NCBI GenBank assembly: GCA_002483105.1 | Contig: DLHG01000004.1 | Coordinates: 80,581 to 144,580 of the forward strand | DNA length: 64,000 bases | Reading direction: 5' to 3' | From: Bacteroidetes bacterium UBA7674 | GTDB taxonomy: Bacteria; Bacteroidota; Bacteroidia; Chitinophagales; Chitinophagaceae | In this document: positions 53,800 to 62,350 of the stretch, in pieces | How positions within the stretch are numbered: position 1 is the first letter of the stretch | Layout of the letters: each line of letters begins with the position of its first letter | The notes under the pieces: model-generated | What the model was told of the DNA's origin: nothing | The model's input: the letters and a program-made list of their open reading frames with translations, nothing else | Database searches by the model: none | Translations under genes and position numbers: made by a program

Positions 53800-53835
53800 A
53801 ACAGCCTGTGAAATTTCACAGGCTGTTCTTTTTAT
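53800..53835 (+). terminator. Terminator after DUF1761 gene
   Basis: Perfect 30-base palindrome (GAACAGCCTGTGAAA and complement) followed by TTTTTT. Confidence 0.85.
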
Positions 53836-53986
53836 GCTTTGTGTTTTCTTTAGCATATTCCACACACTAAATCCACGTCAGTAGGCGTTCTTGAAGTATA
53901 ATTATTGCTCTTGAGAAGTTTGGCATGGTATTTTATATACACATAGAAAGAACGAAAAAAATCAGAAAATCTCAAAACACTTAGAT

Positions 53987-54175
53987 ATGAAACGCAGGAA
54001 CATCAATTACATCCAAAAGAGCAGGGCGCAAAAGATAATGGCTAACGTAATGAGCACAGATCTTATGACATTTTTGAGCGCATCTATGCAGCTGTGCAAG
54101 AGCGCAATCGTAAAAACACACGTTAGGGAAACCCTCCAGGAGCTGGGGCAATCTACTTCTTACAAGCTTGCTTAG
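53987..54175 (+). CDS. 62-residue protein, unknown
   Basis: Basic N-terminus (MKRRNINYIQKSRAQKIM) followed by a predicted amphipathic helix with LMTFLSASMQLCKSAIVK; one Cys. No family recognised. It ends 29 bases before a clear terminator (54205-54230), and an imperfect promoter (TTG, about 20 bases, GAAGTTTG) lies about 70 bases upstream, so transcription is plausible. Could be a small regulator or peptide; not enough to decide. Confidence 0.5.
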   Translation: MKRRNINYIQKSRAQKIMANVMSTDLMTFLSASMQLCKSAIVKTHVRETLQELGQSTSYKLA

Positions 54176-54204
54176 TAAGAGGTTCTCTATATATGGTAAG
54201 GTGG

Positions 54205-54230
54205 GGCGAAGGTTGACTTCGCCTTTTTTT
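54205..54230 (+). terminator. Terminator after 62-residue gene
   Basis: GGCGAAG, five-base loop, CTTCGCC, then seven T. Confidence 0.85.
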
Positions 54231-54259
54231 GTGACCCGGGGCTAAATAACTTAAATAAA

Positions 54260-54290
54260 TGAAGCCTTAGACGTTGTGTCTAAGGCTTCA
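54260..54290 (-). terminator. Terminator after ParA-like gene
   Basis: TGAAGCCTTAGAC, five-base loop, GTCTAAGGCTTCA; minus strand continues with TTTATTT. Confidence 0.7.
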
Positions 54291-54309
54291 AAGCATCCGT
54301 TAAATCATT

Positions 54310-55050
54310 TTACGCCAGTACTCCGGACTTGATCTCTTTCCACAGTGCACGGTAGCAGGTATTGGCGAAACTGGAAGGAGCATATGCTTCAACAGGGGCA
54401 TTATACACACCCATCTTCTCTACGTCGGACAGTGTAGGAATATAATGCTCAAGGAAATGGTGATCGGTACAAAGCTCATCCATTATCTCGTTGTGCATTC
54501 CCTTGCGGGTATCAGCCATCGCAAAGAAGCAGAGCAGCTTGTCCACATCACCTATTTTTTCCGAGAAGTAATCTCTCACTATTTCATACGAACGTACCGA
54601 CAGTGTAGTAGGTATTACCGGCATCAGCACCGCATCAGAGGCGTAGAATACGTTGTCTGCCAGGGCAGAAATACCGGGAGCGCAGTCTATGAAAATGAAA
54701 TCATATTCATTTTCCAGTCCTTTCAGCAAGGTTTTGAGCACTTTACGGGAAGATGCTGTTGCCAATGAATGCTCTAAGCTGGCAGCGGAAACATCCGTAG
54801 GGATAATATCCAGGTTGTCGTAGTCGGTAGCCATTATCGCATCTTTCAGTGACACTGACTGATCCAGTAACTTTTTGATATTAGCCTTTGGCTTAGGTTG
54901 CGCATTGAAGTAAAAGCTGGCTGCACCCTGGGGGTCAAGATCCCAGAGGAGGGTTTTATACCCGTCCATAGCAGCCATATATGCGAAGTTGACACAGGAA
55001 GCAGTCTTACCTACTCCCCCCTTGAGGTTGTAAAGTGAAGCAATAAACAT
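54310..55050 (-). CDS. Orphan ParA-family ATPase
   Basis: 246-residue MinD/ParA-type P-loop ATPase. Deviant Walker A KGGVGKT (10-16) with the signature Lys10, Walker A' DLDPQGAAS (38-46), and FIFIDCAPGISALAD (Walker B). No HTH domain, no parB and no partition site nearby, so it is not an obvious plasmid or chromosome partition locus. Members of this orphan type position various cargoes on the nucleoid or membrane. The neighbouring TPR/MoxR pair is on the same strand but 90 bases upstream, and a link is not shown. Confidence 0.88.
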   Translation of the reverse strand: MFIASLYNLKGGVGKTASCVNFAYMAAMDGYKTLLWDLDPQGAASFYFNAQPKPKANIKKLLDQSVSLKDAIMATDYDNLDIIPTDVSAASLEHSLATASSRKVLKTLLKGLENEYDFIFIDCAPGISALADNVFYASDAVLMPVIPTTLSVRSYEIVRDYFSEKIGDVDKLLCFFAMADTRKGMHNEIMDELCTDHHFLEHYIPTLSDVEKMGVYNAPVEAYAPSSFANTCYRALWKEIKSGVLA

Positions 55051-55139
55051 AATAATCTCTCTTTTGTCTCTTATATGTTAGAAAGATTAAAACTACTACA
55101 CAGAAGGTTTTTAATAATTAGTTTTTTTCCACAATGTTA

Positions 55140-57182
55140 TCACAGTTTGCCTGTGCCACCTATGTTAAATAGCCTATATGCGAGATCGATACCGGACTGG
55201 CCGGGGTCTTTATACGAGCAGGACTGCCGTGGCACTATGTATCGGCCGGCCCTGTCCAGCACATAATACTCCATCATCTTCACTTTGCCCTTTGTGGAAA
55301 ATATTACATATGCTTCAGCAGAGGCATTACTAAGGCCCCATTTAATATTGCAGGCTTTCAACCTTTCTACAACTTCTTTGTCTGCACCACTCACATGCAG
55401 GTTCATCTGCATTTCGAGGCCTGTGAATGGCACCAGTTGCGGGTATGTTTGATACATTTTGTACACCCATTGGCCGTAAGCGTTTTTATCTTTCTTTTCC
55501 TTAGCACATTCTGCCTGCGCCTGGTACACACGAGCCATGAACAGTTTCTCATACTCAGCATCGGTATTACCACCGGAGAGAATTTTGTCGAGTGTCTTTT
55601 TAGCTTCGGTGTATTTCCTATCCTTCATCTGAAGGCGGGCGGTGAATAGCTGAAAGTACTTTTTGATCTTTACCCTGTTCGTTGTTTCCGCTTCCTTCTT
55701 AAAGCGGTCGAAGAAGAAGTTGGTGCTGAAATCTTTTATCAGGTACCATATCTCATCCCAGCTTACGGTGCTTTCGGTAGAGAACAACTTGTATATCACA
55801 CGTTCCCTTTCCGGGTTTTGAGAAAGCTGGTTGATGATCATGAACTGCTGTGCATAGGTCTCTGTAAGTATCTTACCCATGTTACCCAACACTTTGGGAT
55901 TATACCACCAGTTGCGGTTCTCGAACTTCTGCATCTCCCAGCGGCTTTCCTTGGCCATCAGCTTGGATAACTGAATGCTGAAGTTGTAGTGCGTCTCACC
56001 CAGTGTAGTACCAATGTGTAATTCTTTGAACTCGGCAGCTTTGTTGATGATGCGTTCAGCCTCCGATATTTGTCCGTCGTAAAGTAAGTCGCGGGACAAA
56101 CCTATGTTATACCAGCCGAAGCCCGGAGTAGAGCCTGTTGCCATTATCATTTCCCGCATCAGGTTGATACCGGTCTTTGGCTCTCCTTTATAAATATCAA
56201 GAATGGAAGTGTAGTAGGCCCACTCTCTTAGTTGCTTGTCGTTGGGATTTTGTTCTGCTGCTACTGAATAACCATCGTAAGCTTCTTTGAAATTTCCCAG
56301 TATTGATTGCCAGGTGGCAAAGTTGTTTTCTGATATCATACCGCCTTTCCGGAGCTTCTTATAGTAGTAGTTAGCTGAGTCTATGTTGAACGAATAACTA
56401 TGAATCATTGCTTTGTAGTGATAGACCTGCATGCGTTCCTGGTCTGCATAGCCCGGTGGAAATATGGTTTGGTTCAGGGAGAGGTTGTTGTCGATGCGGC
56501 GAAGTGCTGAGTCCAGTAATCTATTAGCCAGCTTTTCGTTCTCATCGATTGAGTTCTTTAAGAAAGAATACTTAGCAGTGGTATAGAAGCGATTGCGGTG
56601 AATGGTAAAGGCCAGTATGTTGTAAGCATCTGCATAATAGTCTCTCTGGAAATTAAATTTGAGCACACGGCGCATCAGGTCATACACCTTCTGGGGATCA
56701 CCCATATTGGCGTAGCAGTTCATCAGGTAATAAGCGATGCGCGTATAGTCTAATTGAAAAGTGTAAGCGGGAATGAACTGCATTACATCTGATGTGCGGG
56801 TGGTAAGTGCTTTCCTGTAATCTTTCTCACACAGCTTCAGCGCTTGTTCCAGTGGCTCGGCCGCATGCTTGAATCCTATGTAGTCGGCAGCATGATCGTA
56901 TTTATATCCACCTTCGTAGAACCAGCCTACATAATAAGTAGGATCTATTCTTTTAAATTCGCGGGAGCGGGGCAATGCATCTTTACTAAAAATATCAACC
57001 CCGGAGCGTTTCGCGTCTATCTCATATCGTTGAGACATTTTAGCCGGGGGGTGAGGCTTGGGTATCAGAAAAGAGTTATCGCCATCCTGTGCATAGGATG
57101 GCGGGCATAGCGCTACTGCTATACACAGGGCTATACCGTACAGCCACCTTCTCATCACATTCCTGCTCTTCCTTTTATGCAT
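55140..57182 (-). CDS. Exported TPR-like repeat protein, unknown
   Basis: 680 residues with a signal peptide (about 10-31, WLYGIALCIAVALCPPSYA; Met10 is an alternative start). Helical TPR-like repeats cover about 100-600 (YYADAYNILAFTIHRNRFY, LREWAYYTSILDIYKGEPK, AEYEKLFMARVYQAQAECA). The C-terminal about 80 residues are less regular. Predicted periplasmic. Its first codons overlap the end of the MoxR gene by eight bases, so the two are coupled. MoxR partners are usually DUF58 or von Willebrand A proteins, and none is present here. Confidence 0.78.
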   Translation of the reverse strand: MHKRKSRNVMRRWLYGIALCIAVALCPPSYAQDGDNSFLIPKPHPPAKMSQRYEIDAKRSGVDIFSKDALPRSREFKRIDPTYYVGWFYEGGYKYDHAADYIGFKHAAEPLEQALKLCEKDYRKALTTRTSDVMQFIPAYTFQLDYTRIAYYLMNCYANMGDPQKVYDLMRRVLKFNFQRDYYADAYNILAFTIHRNRFYTTAKYSFLKNSIDENEKLANRLLDSALRRIDNNLSLNQTIFPPGYADQERMQVYHYKAMIHSYSFNIDSANYYYKKLRKGGMISENNFATWQSILGNFKEAYDGYSVAAEQNPNDKQLREWAYYTSILDIYKGEPKTGINLMREMIMATGSTPGFGWYNIGLSRDLLYDGQISEAERIINKAAEFKELHIGTTLGETHYNFSIQLSKLMAKESRWEMQKFENRNWWYNPKVLGNMGKILTETYAQQFMIINQLSQNPERERVIYKLFSTESTVSWDEIWYLIKDFSTNFFFDRFKKEAETTNRVKIKKYFQLFTARLQMKDRKYTEAKKTLDKILSGGNTDAEYEKLFMARVYQAQAECAKEKKDKNAYGQWVYKMYQTYPQLVPFTGLEMQMNLHVSGADKEVVERLKACNIKWGLSNASAEAYVIFSTKGKVKMMEYYVLDRAGRYIVPRQSCSYKDPGQSGIDLAYRLFNIGGTGKL

Positions 57183-58164
57183 GAAGCTTCAGCTTTGCCA
57201 GCCTTTCTATTTCCTTTGAAATGATACCATTAAGTGCAGATTGTCTGCCTTCTTTGTTCCTGTAAATCAAACGGTGATCGAGGACAGAGAAAGCTATATC
57301 CTTCACATCATCTTCTATCACAAATGTTCTTCCTTTTACCAATGCATATGCACGCAGGCATTTCAGGAATGCGATACCGCTACGCGTGGATGCTCCAAGT
57401 GAAATATCATTATGTACCCTTGTAGCGCGAACTATGTTACTTACAGAGCGAACGATCTCTTCATGTACATGCACGTCAGCAGCCTGTTGTTGCAGCGATA
57501 ATATTTGTTCCATGGTCAGTACCTGCTCAAGGCCAACCAGGTTGTTTGCGATGTTGAGGTAGTCGCGATAAATGTCCAGTTCTGTTTCTTCGTTCACATA
57601 TCCGAAGTATATCTTCATATAGAAACGATCGAGCTGAGCGGCAGGTAAAGGATATGTACCTTCCATCTCTATCGGGTTCTGCGTGGCTATAGTGAAGAAC
57701 AGTTTCTCCAGTATCAGTGTTGCATCGCCGGAAGTGATCTGGTTTTCGGCCATTGCTTCCAGCAGCGCACTTTGCACTTTAGGAGAAGCACGGTTGATTT
57801 CATCCGCCAAAAGTATATTGCAGAACAACGGTCCTTTCTTAAAAACAAACTCCTTCGCCTGATCATCGAATATGTGTGAACCGATAAGATCCATCGGTAA
57901 AAGATCGGGAGTGAATTGTATGCGTTTGAACACTACATGATTCGCTCCGCCTGTACCGCTGATACATTGTGCGAGCGTACGGGCTAGAATTGTTTTACCG
58001 GTTCCCGGGTTATCCTCCATCAGTATATGGCCACCTGCGAGGAGGCAAGTCACTACCAATTCTATCTTTTCACGCTTACCCCGTATTACCTTTTCTACCT
58101 GGTTAACTAAATGCTGAATTGACTGAGTGGCATCCATTGTAAGGGGCTCTGATATATTTTCCAT
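57175..58164 (-). CDS. MoxR-family AAA+ ATPase
   Basis: 329-residue AAA+ ATPase of the MoxR type, which acts as a chaperone for protein or metal-cofactor assembly. Walker A GGHILMEDNPGTGKT, Walker B ILLADEINRASPKVQSALLEAM, and the sensor region FFTIATQNPIEMEGTYPLPAAQLDRF. ATG 58164 is used; ATG 58137 (MDATQS) is a second option, while the ORF extension to 58269 is unlikely. Overlaps the TPR gene by eight bases. The usual DUF58/VWA partners are absent. Confidence 0.9.
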   Translation of the reverse strand: MENISEPLTMDATQSIQHLVNQVEKVIRGKREKIELVVTCLLAGGHILMEDNPGTGKTILARTLAQCISGTGGANHVVFKRIQFTPDLLPMDLIGSHIFDDQAKEFVFKKGPLFCNILLADEINRASPKVQSALLEAMAENQITSGDATLILEKLFFTIATQNPIEMEGTYPLPAAQLDRFYMKIYFGYVNEETELDIYRDYLNIANNLVGLEQVLTMEQILSLQQQAADVHVHEEIVRSVSNIVRATRVHNDISLGASTRSGIAFLKCLRAYALVKGRTFVIEDDVKDIAFSVLDHRLIYRNKEGRQSALNGIISKEIERLAKLKLHA

Positions 58165-58301
58165 TTTTCTAAGGCAAGCTTTATACAAGTTTACGCAATT
58201 ATATAGTGCTGAAAAACTGCTACCTGATAATTTTTTGTGAAAGACTGCATTAACCGTCAATAGAGGCATAAGTCCTATCTTTATACGGAAATCAACTATC
58301 T

Positions 58302-59111
58302 GTGGTTTTTAAGCAATACATACCATCTAAGGCCTTATCACCATATATCAAATGTTACTGGATATTGGAGAGTGATTGTGCCCCCGGCATCCCCGAACGG
58401 ATATTGCCTGACGGTTGTGCTGAGTTGATATTCCACTTCGGGGACAAATTTCAGCGGGTCTCAGGCGACAGCCATACCGAGCAGCCTGATATGCTGCTTG
58501 TGGGACAGCTAAAGAAAGCCATAGTGCTGCAAGCGACGGGAAAGACGGGAATACTCGGGATACGTTTTTATCCATGGGGATTATACCCTTTTACCGGCGC
58601 TCCGGCAGATGAGTTTACGGACAAGCATATAGCCTCTGAAGACCATTTCAAATCTATTTCACACCTGGCAGACCATCTATATGGCAGTCATAAGGCTATG
58701 CTGCAACACACTGAGTCCTTCCTGCTCAACCTGCTGAAACAACGAAAGCAGAAATACTTTAACGAGGCTGACCGCTTTGCTGCCCTGCTACCTGAAATGC
58801 TAAAGGATACCACAAGCGTGTCTGTTGGGAATGCTGCGGTAATGGCCAATATGAGTGTGCGGCAGTTCAACCGAAAGTTTGGCGAAGTGATAGGCTTATC
58901 GCCCAAGCACTTTATCCGCATAGCCCGGATGCAGCAATTCATATTTAGCTACAGGATGGCGGATACAGAAAGCTCGCTTAGTTCACTGATCTATGACTGT
59001 GGGTATTACGACCCCGCCCACTTTTCCCGCGACTTTAAGGATATAGCAGGGGTTAACCCTTCGGAGTACTTTGAAGACCTCCAGGATTTTGGCAAGGCGA
59101 TGCTGCTCTAA
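58302..59111 (+). CDS. AraC-family transcriptional regulator
   Basis: 269 residues. The N-terminal half resembles the DUF6597 sensor domain often found in this group (IKCYWILESD, PDGCAELIFHFGDKF). The C-terminal half (about 165-260) is an AraC double HTH (VSVGNAAVMANMSVRQFNRK, then HFIRIARMQQF and SSLSSLIYDCGYYDPAHFSRDFK). The start is a GTG, with a near-consensus -7 box (TATCTTTA, 58276-58283) 18 bases before it. The VOC and lipoprotein genes follow, so they are possible targets. Confidence 0.9.
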   Translation: MVFKQYIPSKALSPYIKCYWILESDCAPGIPERILPDGCAELIFHFGDKFQRVSGDSHTEQPDMLLVGQLKKAIVLQATGKTGILGIRFYPWGLYPFTGAPADEFTDKHIASEDHFKSISHLADHLYGSHKAMLQHTESFLLNLLKQRKQKYFNEADRFAALLPEMLKDTTSVSVGNAAVMANMSVRQFNRKFGEVIGLSPKHFIRIARMQQFIFSYRMADTESSLSSLIYDCGYYDPAHFSRDFKDIAGVNPSEYFEDLQDFGKAMLL

Positions 59112-59178
59112 AAATGTCCGATTTATACAACAGCCGAACGGCGAAATATCCCCAACTTTGCGTCTAAAATATCAAGAC

Positions 59179-59541
59179 ATGAAAAACTGGGTCAATTGGT
59201 TTGAGATACCTGTAGTTGATTTTGAAAGAGCTAGTGCCTTTTACGGTACTTTGTTTGACATAAAGCTGCAAGTGATAGAGATGTCCGGCACTAAGATGGG
59301 CATGTTCCCTTCAGATACCGGTGGCGGCGCTATTGTAAAAGGTGATGACTTCATTCCCTCCACGAGCGGCACACTGGTGTATCTTAACGGCGGAGATGAT
59401 CTGTCGGGGCCACTTAGCAAAGTAGAAGCCGCAGGTGGCAAGGTGATAGTGCCTAAAACGAACATCGGTCCGGATATGGGTAACTTCGCCATCTTCATAG
59501 ACACTGAAGGAAATAAAGTAGCATTACACTCAATGAGCTAA
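59179..59541 (+). CDS. VOC-family (glyoxalase/bleomycin resistance-like) protein
   Basis: 120 residues with two betaalphabetabetabeta modules (NWFEIPVVDFERASAFYGTLF at the start; DLSGPLSKVEAAGGKVIVPKT and NFAIFIDTEGNKVALHS in the second). The HExE-type metal sites are only partly clear, so substrate is unknown. The ORF extends upstream to 59071, but ATG 59179 starts exactly where the family does. It lies 67 bases after the AraC gene and two bases before the next gene. Confidence 0.88.
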   Translation: MKNWVNWFEIPVVDFERASAFYGTLFDIKLQVIEMSGTKMGMFPSDTGGGAIVKGDDFIPSTSGTLVYLNGGDDLSGPLSKVEAAGGKVIVPKTNIGPDMGNFAIFIDTEGNKVALHSMS

Positions 59542-59542
59542 T

Positions 59543-60052
59543 ATGAACAAACTAATGGGCCTTTGCCTGGCAGCAGCACTATTCAGTGCGTGTGGCAGCA
59601 ACGAAACAGAAGAAAAAACCGAAACACCGGAAGTGCCAGCCCAAGAAAATAAGCTGGACAAGTTGAGTTGGGTTATTGGCACCTGGGAGATGGCTACGCC
59701 GGAAGGAACTTTTACCGAGCATTGGGAAAAGACGAACGATAGCACTTACTCAGGTCATGGCATGATGGTATCACCGAAAGGAGATACGTTGTTCTCTGAA
59801 CATATCAAGCTGGAGCAATCGGGTGAAACTGTTTATTACAAGCCTGTAGTGAGCGGACAGAACGATGGCAAGGAAACTGTGTTTACGGAAAAGGCTTTGT
59901 CTGCTGATGAAGTTGTTTTTGAAAATCCTGCTCATGATTTTCCGCAACGTATTATTTATAAGAGGCCATCTGATAGCACTTTATACGCGCGTATAGAGGG
60001 CAAGCAGGAAGGTAAGGAGAGGCAGGAAGAGTATCAGTATAAGAGGAAGTAA
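59543..60052 (+). CDS. DUF6265-family lipoprotein
   Basis: 169 residues with lipobox LFSAC near residue 17, a short acidic linker, then the DUF6265 beta-barrel pattern SWVIGTWEMATPEGTFTEHWEK, VFENPAHDFPQRIIY and the end region TLYARIEGKQEG. Two bases after the VOC gene, so co-transcribed. Function unknown; a small ligand-binding barrel is likely. Confidence 0.85.
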   Translation: MNKLMGLCLAAALFSACGSNETEEKTETPEVPAQENKLDKLSWVIGTWEMATPEGTFTEHWEKTNDSTYSGHGMMVSPKGDTLFSEHIKLEQSGETVYYKPVVSGQNDGKETVFTEKALSADEVVFENPAHDFPQRIIYKRPSDSTLYARIEGKQEGKERQEEYQYKRK

Positions 60053-60104
60053 AGACCCTTATGGGAAGCCCCCTCCGCCCCCTAAAGGGGGGACTGTATT
60101 AAAA

Positions 60105-60145
60105 TATAAAAGCGTCCCGTAGAAAACATGCGGGACGCTTTTATA
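60105..60145. terminator. Bidirectional terminator before porX
   Basis: TATAAAAGCGTCCCG and its complement around an 11-base loop. A CCCCTCCGCCCCCTAAAGGGGG repeat fragment precedes it at about 60069-60092. Confidence 0.85.
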
Positions 60146-60160
60146 TTGCAGGAAGTAGTT

Positions 60161-61720
60161 CTATTTACTTTCCATTCTTATAATCGGCACTATCATCTCT
60201 TCGAGCGATACACCTCCGTGCTGGAAGGTATTACGGTAATAGTTGACGTAGTGGTTGTAATTATTCGGGTAGCAGAGGAATACGTCTTCCTTGGCGAAAA
60301 TGAATGTAGAGCTCACGTTCGGCGTTGGCAGGCCTGCTAGTTTCGGGTCGCGGAAAGCGAGTACGTCCTTTTCTTCGTATTGGAGGTTGCGGCCGTGTTT
60401 GTAGCGCAGGTTGGTTGTAGTATGCCTGTCGCCTACGCACTTGCTTGGTTGTTTCACGCGTACAGTACCATGGTCGGTAGTGAAGAACAACTGGATGCCT
60501 TTATCAGCGATCTTCTTCAATGCCCGGAACAATGGTGAGTGTTCGAACCAACTAACTGTCAGTGAGCGGTAAGATACTTCATCGCCTGCGAGCTCTTTCA
60601 GCACTTCCATTTCCGTACGCGCGTGAGAGAGCATATCCACAAAGTTGTACACTATCACTGTAAGATCGTTGTTCAGGTAATTGTGGATATTATCTTCCAT
60701 CAATTTACCATTCTCATTATTCGTGATCTTCAGGTATTGGTATTTAAGATCGTCCAGTTTCAGGTTCTTCAACTGGCCTTTCATAAACAAGTCTTCGTAG
60801 AGGTTCTTACCACCTTCTTCATCGTCGTTCTTCCATTCGTTCGGGTACTTTTTGGCTATATCAATAGGCAGCATTCCCGCAAAAAGCGCGTTGCGGCAAT
60901 ATTGGGTAGCCGTTGGTAACAGGCTGTAGAACATGTCCTCTTCCAGCATACGGTAAAACTCACCTATTATTGGCTGTATCGATTTCCACTGATCGTACCG
61001 CAGGTTGTCTATCACTACGAGGAAAGTAGGTGTGCCCTGCTTCAGGTAAGGCGCCACTTTGTTGCGTATCAACTCATGGGACATGAGCGGCGCTTCTTCG
61101 GGTTTCTTTATCCAGTTAGCGTAGTTCTTGTTGATGAATTTAAAGAAATCGGTGTTGGCCTCCGTCTTTTGCGATTGGAGCACTTCCATCATTTCAGGGC
61201 TGTCACTACGGGCCATTTCCAATTCCCAGTACACCAGTTTCTTGTATAGCTCCTTCCATTCCTCATGGTTAGGGTTAGAGCTGAGCGCCATAAAGAGATT
61301 GCGGAAATCCTGCTGGTAAGAAAGGGTAGTCTTTTCCGACACCAGCCGCTTGCTATCAATTATTTTCTTCAGGGAAAGGAGTACCTGGTTAGGGTTCACC
61401 GGTTTTATCAGGTAGTCGGATATCTGAGAGCCGATTGCCTCTTCCATTATGTTTTCTGCTTCATTTTTTGTCACCATTACCACTGGTAAATGGGGATGCA
61501 TTTCCTTGATGCGGGCAAGTGTTTCCAAACCCGTAAGGCCGGGCATACTCTCATCGAGCAATACCACATCTACCATTTTTTCTTTCAGCAGCTCTATAGC
61601 ATCATGCCCGTTGCTCAGTGAATTAACTTCATAGCCTTTGTTCTGTAAGAACATTATCTGCGACTTCAACGAATCTATCTCATCATCTACCCATAGTATT
61701 TCACCCTGGTTATTGTTCAT
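60161..61720 (-). CDS. porX: PorX: response regulator with PglZ phosphodiesterase-like domain
   Basis: 519 residues. Receiver domain 1-120 with acidic pocket Asp12/Asp13, phospho-acceptor Asp56 (LLDESMPG), Thr84 and Lys106. A helical linker leads to a PglZ (alkaline-phosphatase-like) domain from about 225: LVVIDNLRYDQW (Asp238), LPTATQYCRN (nucleophile region near Thr270/272) and TTDHGTVRVK. PorX regulates T9SS genes with kinase PorY and SigP. No kinase or sigma gene is adjacent, as usual because porX and porY are often apart. Not a phage-defence PglZ, because of the receiver domain. Confidence 0.92.
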   Translation of the reverse strand: MNNNQGEILWVDDEIDSLKSQIMFLQNKGYEVNSLSNGHDAIELLKEKMVDVVLLDESMPGLTGLETLARIKEMHPHLPVVMVTKNEAENIMEEAIGSQISDYLIKPVNPNQVLLSLKKIIDSKRLVSEKTTLSYQQDFRNLFMALSSNPNHEEWKELYKKLVYWELEMARSDSPEMMEVLQSQKTEANTDFFKFINKNYANWIKKPEEAPLMSHELIRNKVAPYLKQGTPTFLVVIDNLRYDQWKSIQPIIGEFYRMLEEDMFYSLLPTATQYCRNALFAGMLPIDIAKKYPNEWKNDDEEGGKNLYEDLFMKGQLKNLKLDDLKYQYLKITNNENGKLMEDNIHNYLNNDLTVIVYNFVDMLSHARTEMEVLKELAGDEVSYRSLTVSWFEHSPLFRALKKIADKGIQLFFTTDHGTVRVKQPSKCVGDRHTTTNLRYKHGRNLQYEEKDVLAFRDPKLAGLPTPNVSSTFIFAKEDVFLCYPNNYNHYVNYYRNTFQHGGVSLEEMIVPIIRMESK

Positions 61721-61773
61721 ATTGGCTCTTGTTTCTTTAGTGCTTTAGTGTGGAATATAACTCTACTATAATT

Positions 61774-61781
61774 CAAAAATA
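61774..61781 (-). promoter_or_regulatory. -7 promoter box of porX
   Basis: Minus TATTTTTG matches TAnnTTTG, about 54 bases before the ATG at 61720. No good TTG upstream. Confidence 0.5.
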
Positions 61782-61888
61782 CACTTTCTATTGTGCGCAT
61801 TTCCATGCTTTAACGCAAAATTGGCAGTGATCTCATTTGCAATAACGTGGTATAGCCCTTAGTATTGCAGTATAAGTACATAAACATT

Positions 61889-62350
61889 ATGCCTGATATC
61901 ATTATCCGCCCGGCAACAGCTAAAGATTGCCCTGCCATGATGGAACTTATCAAAGAACTGGCCGTCTTCGAGCAAGCTCCCGATGAGGTAACAGTGAGCC
62001 CTGAACACTTCAGGGAAAGTGGATTTGGTGATAATCCGGTATGGTGGGCTTATGTAGCAGAAGCAGGGGGCAATATTGTGGGCTTCGCGCTGTACTATGT
62101 CCGCTATTCTACCTGGAAAGGGCAAAGAATGTACCTGGAAGATATTATAGTGAATGAGCCCTGGCGTGGCAAGGGCATTGGTAAATTGCTGATGGACAAA
62201 CTAATAGAAGTAGCCACTGAAAAGAAATTCACCGGTATGATGTGGCAAGTGCTTGACTGGAATGAGCCTGCGATCAATTTCTACAAACGATACAATGCGC
62301 GTTTTGACGGCGAATGGGTGAATGTAAGTATAGAGCTTACTCCTGGTTAA
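61889..62350 (+). CDS. GNAT acetyltransferase, SSAT-like
   Basis: 153 residues. Acetyl-CoA loop RGKGIG (93-98) after YLEDIIVNEPW, and a C-terminal WQVLDWNEPAINFYKRYNA as in spermidine/spermine or thialysine N-acetyltransferases. The ATG at 61889 is preferred to an upstream in-frame TTG at 61865, which overlaps a near-consensus -7 box (TAGTATTG, 61860-61867). The 3' end overlaps the convergent barrel gene by 14 bases. Confidence 0.9.
   Translation: MPDIIIRPATAKDCPAMMELIKELAVFEQAPDEVTVSPEHFRESGFGDNPVWWAYVAEAGGNIVGFALYYVRYSTWKGQRMYLEDIIVNEPWRGKGIGKLLMDKLIEVATEKKFTGMMWQVLDWNEPAINFYKRYNARFDGEWVNVSIELTPG

Noticed and set aside
54310..55050. Plasmid partition or integrated-element locus
   Set aside because: No parB, replication, integrase or conjugation genes accompany the ParA-like ATPase.
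60161..61720. BREX/Pgl phage-defence gene because of the PglZ domain
   Set aside because: An N-terminal receiver domain with intact Asp56 and the T9SS context identify PorX; no other defence genes are near.
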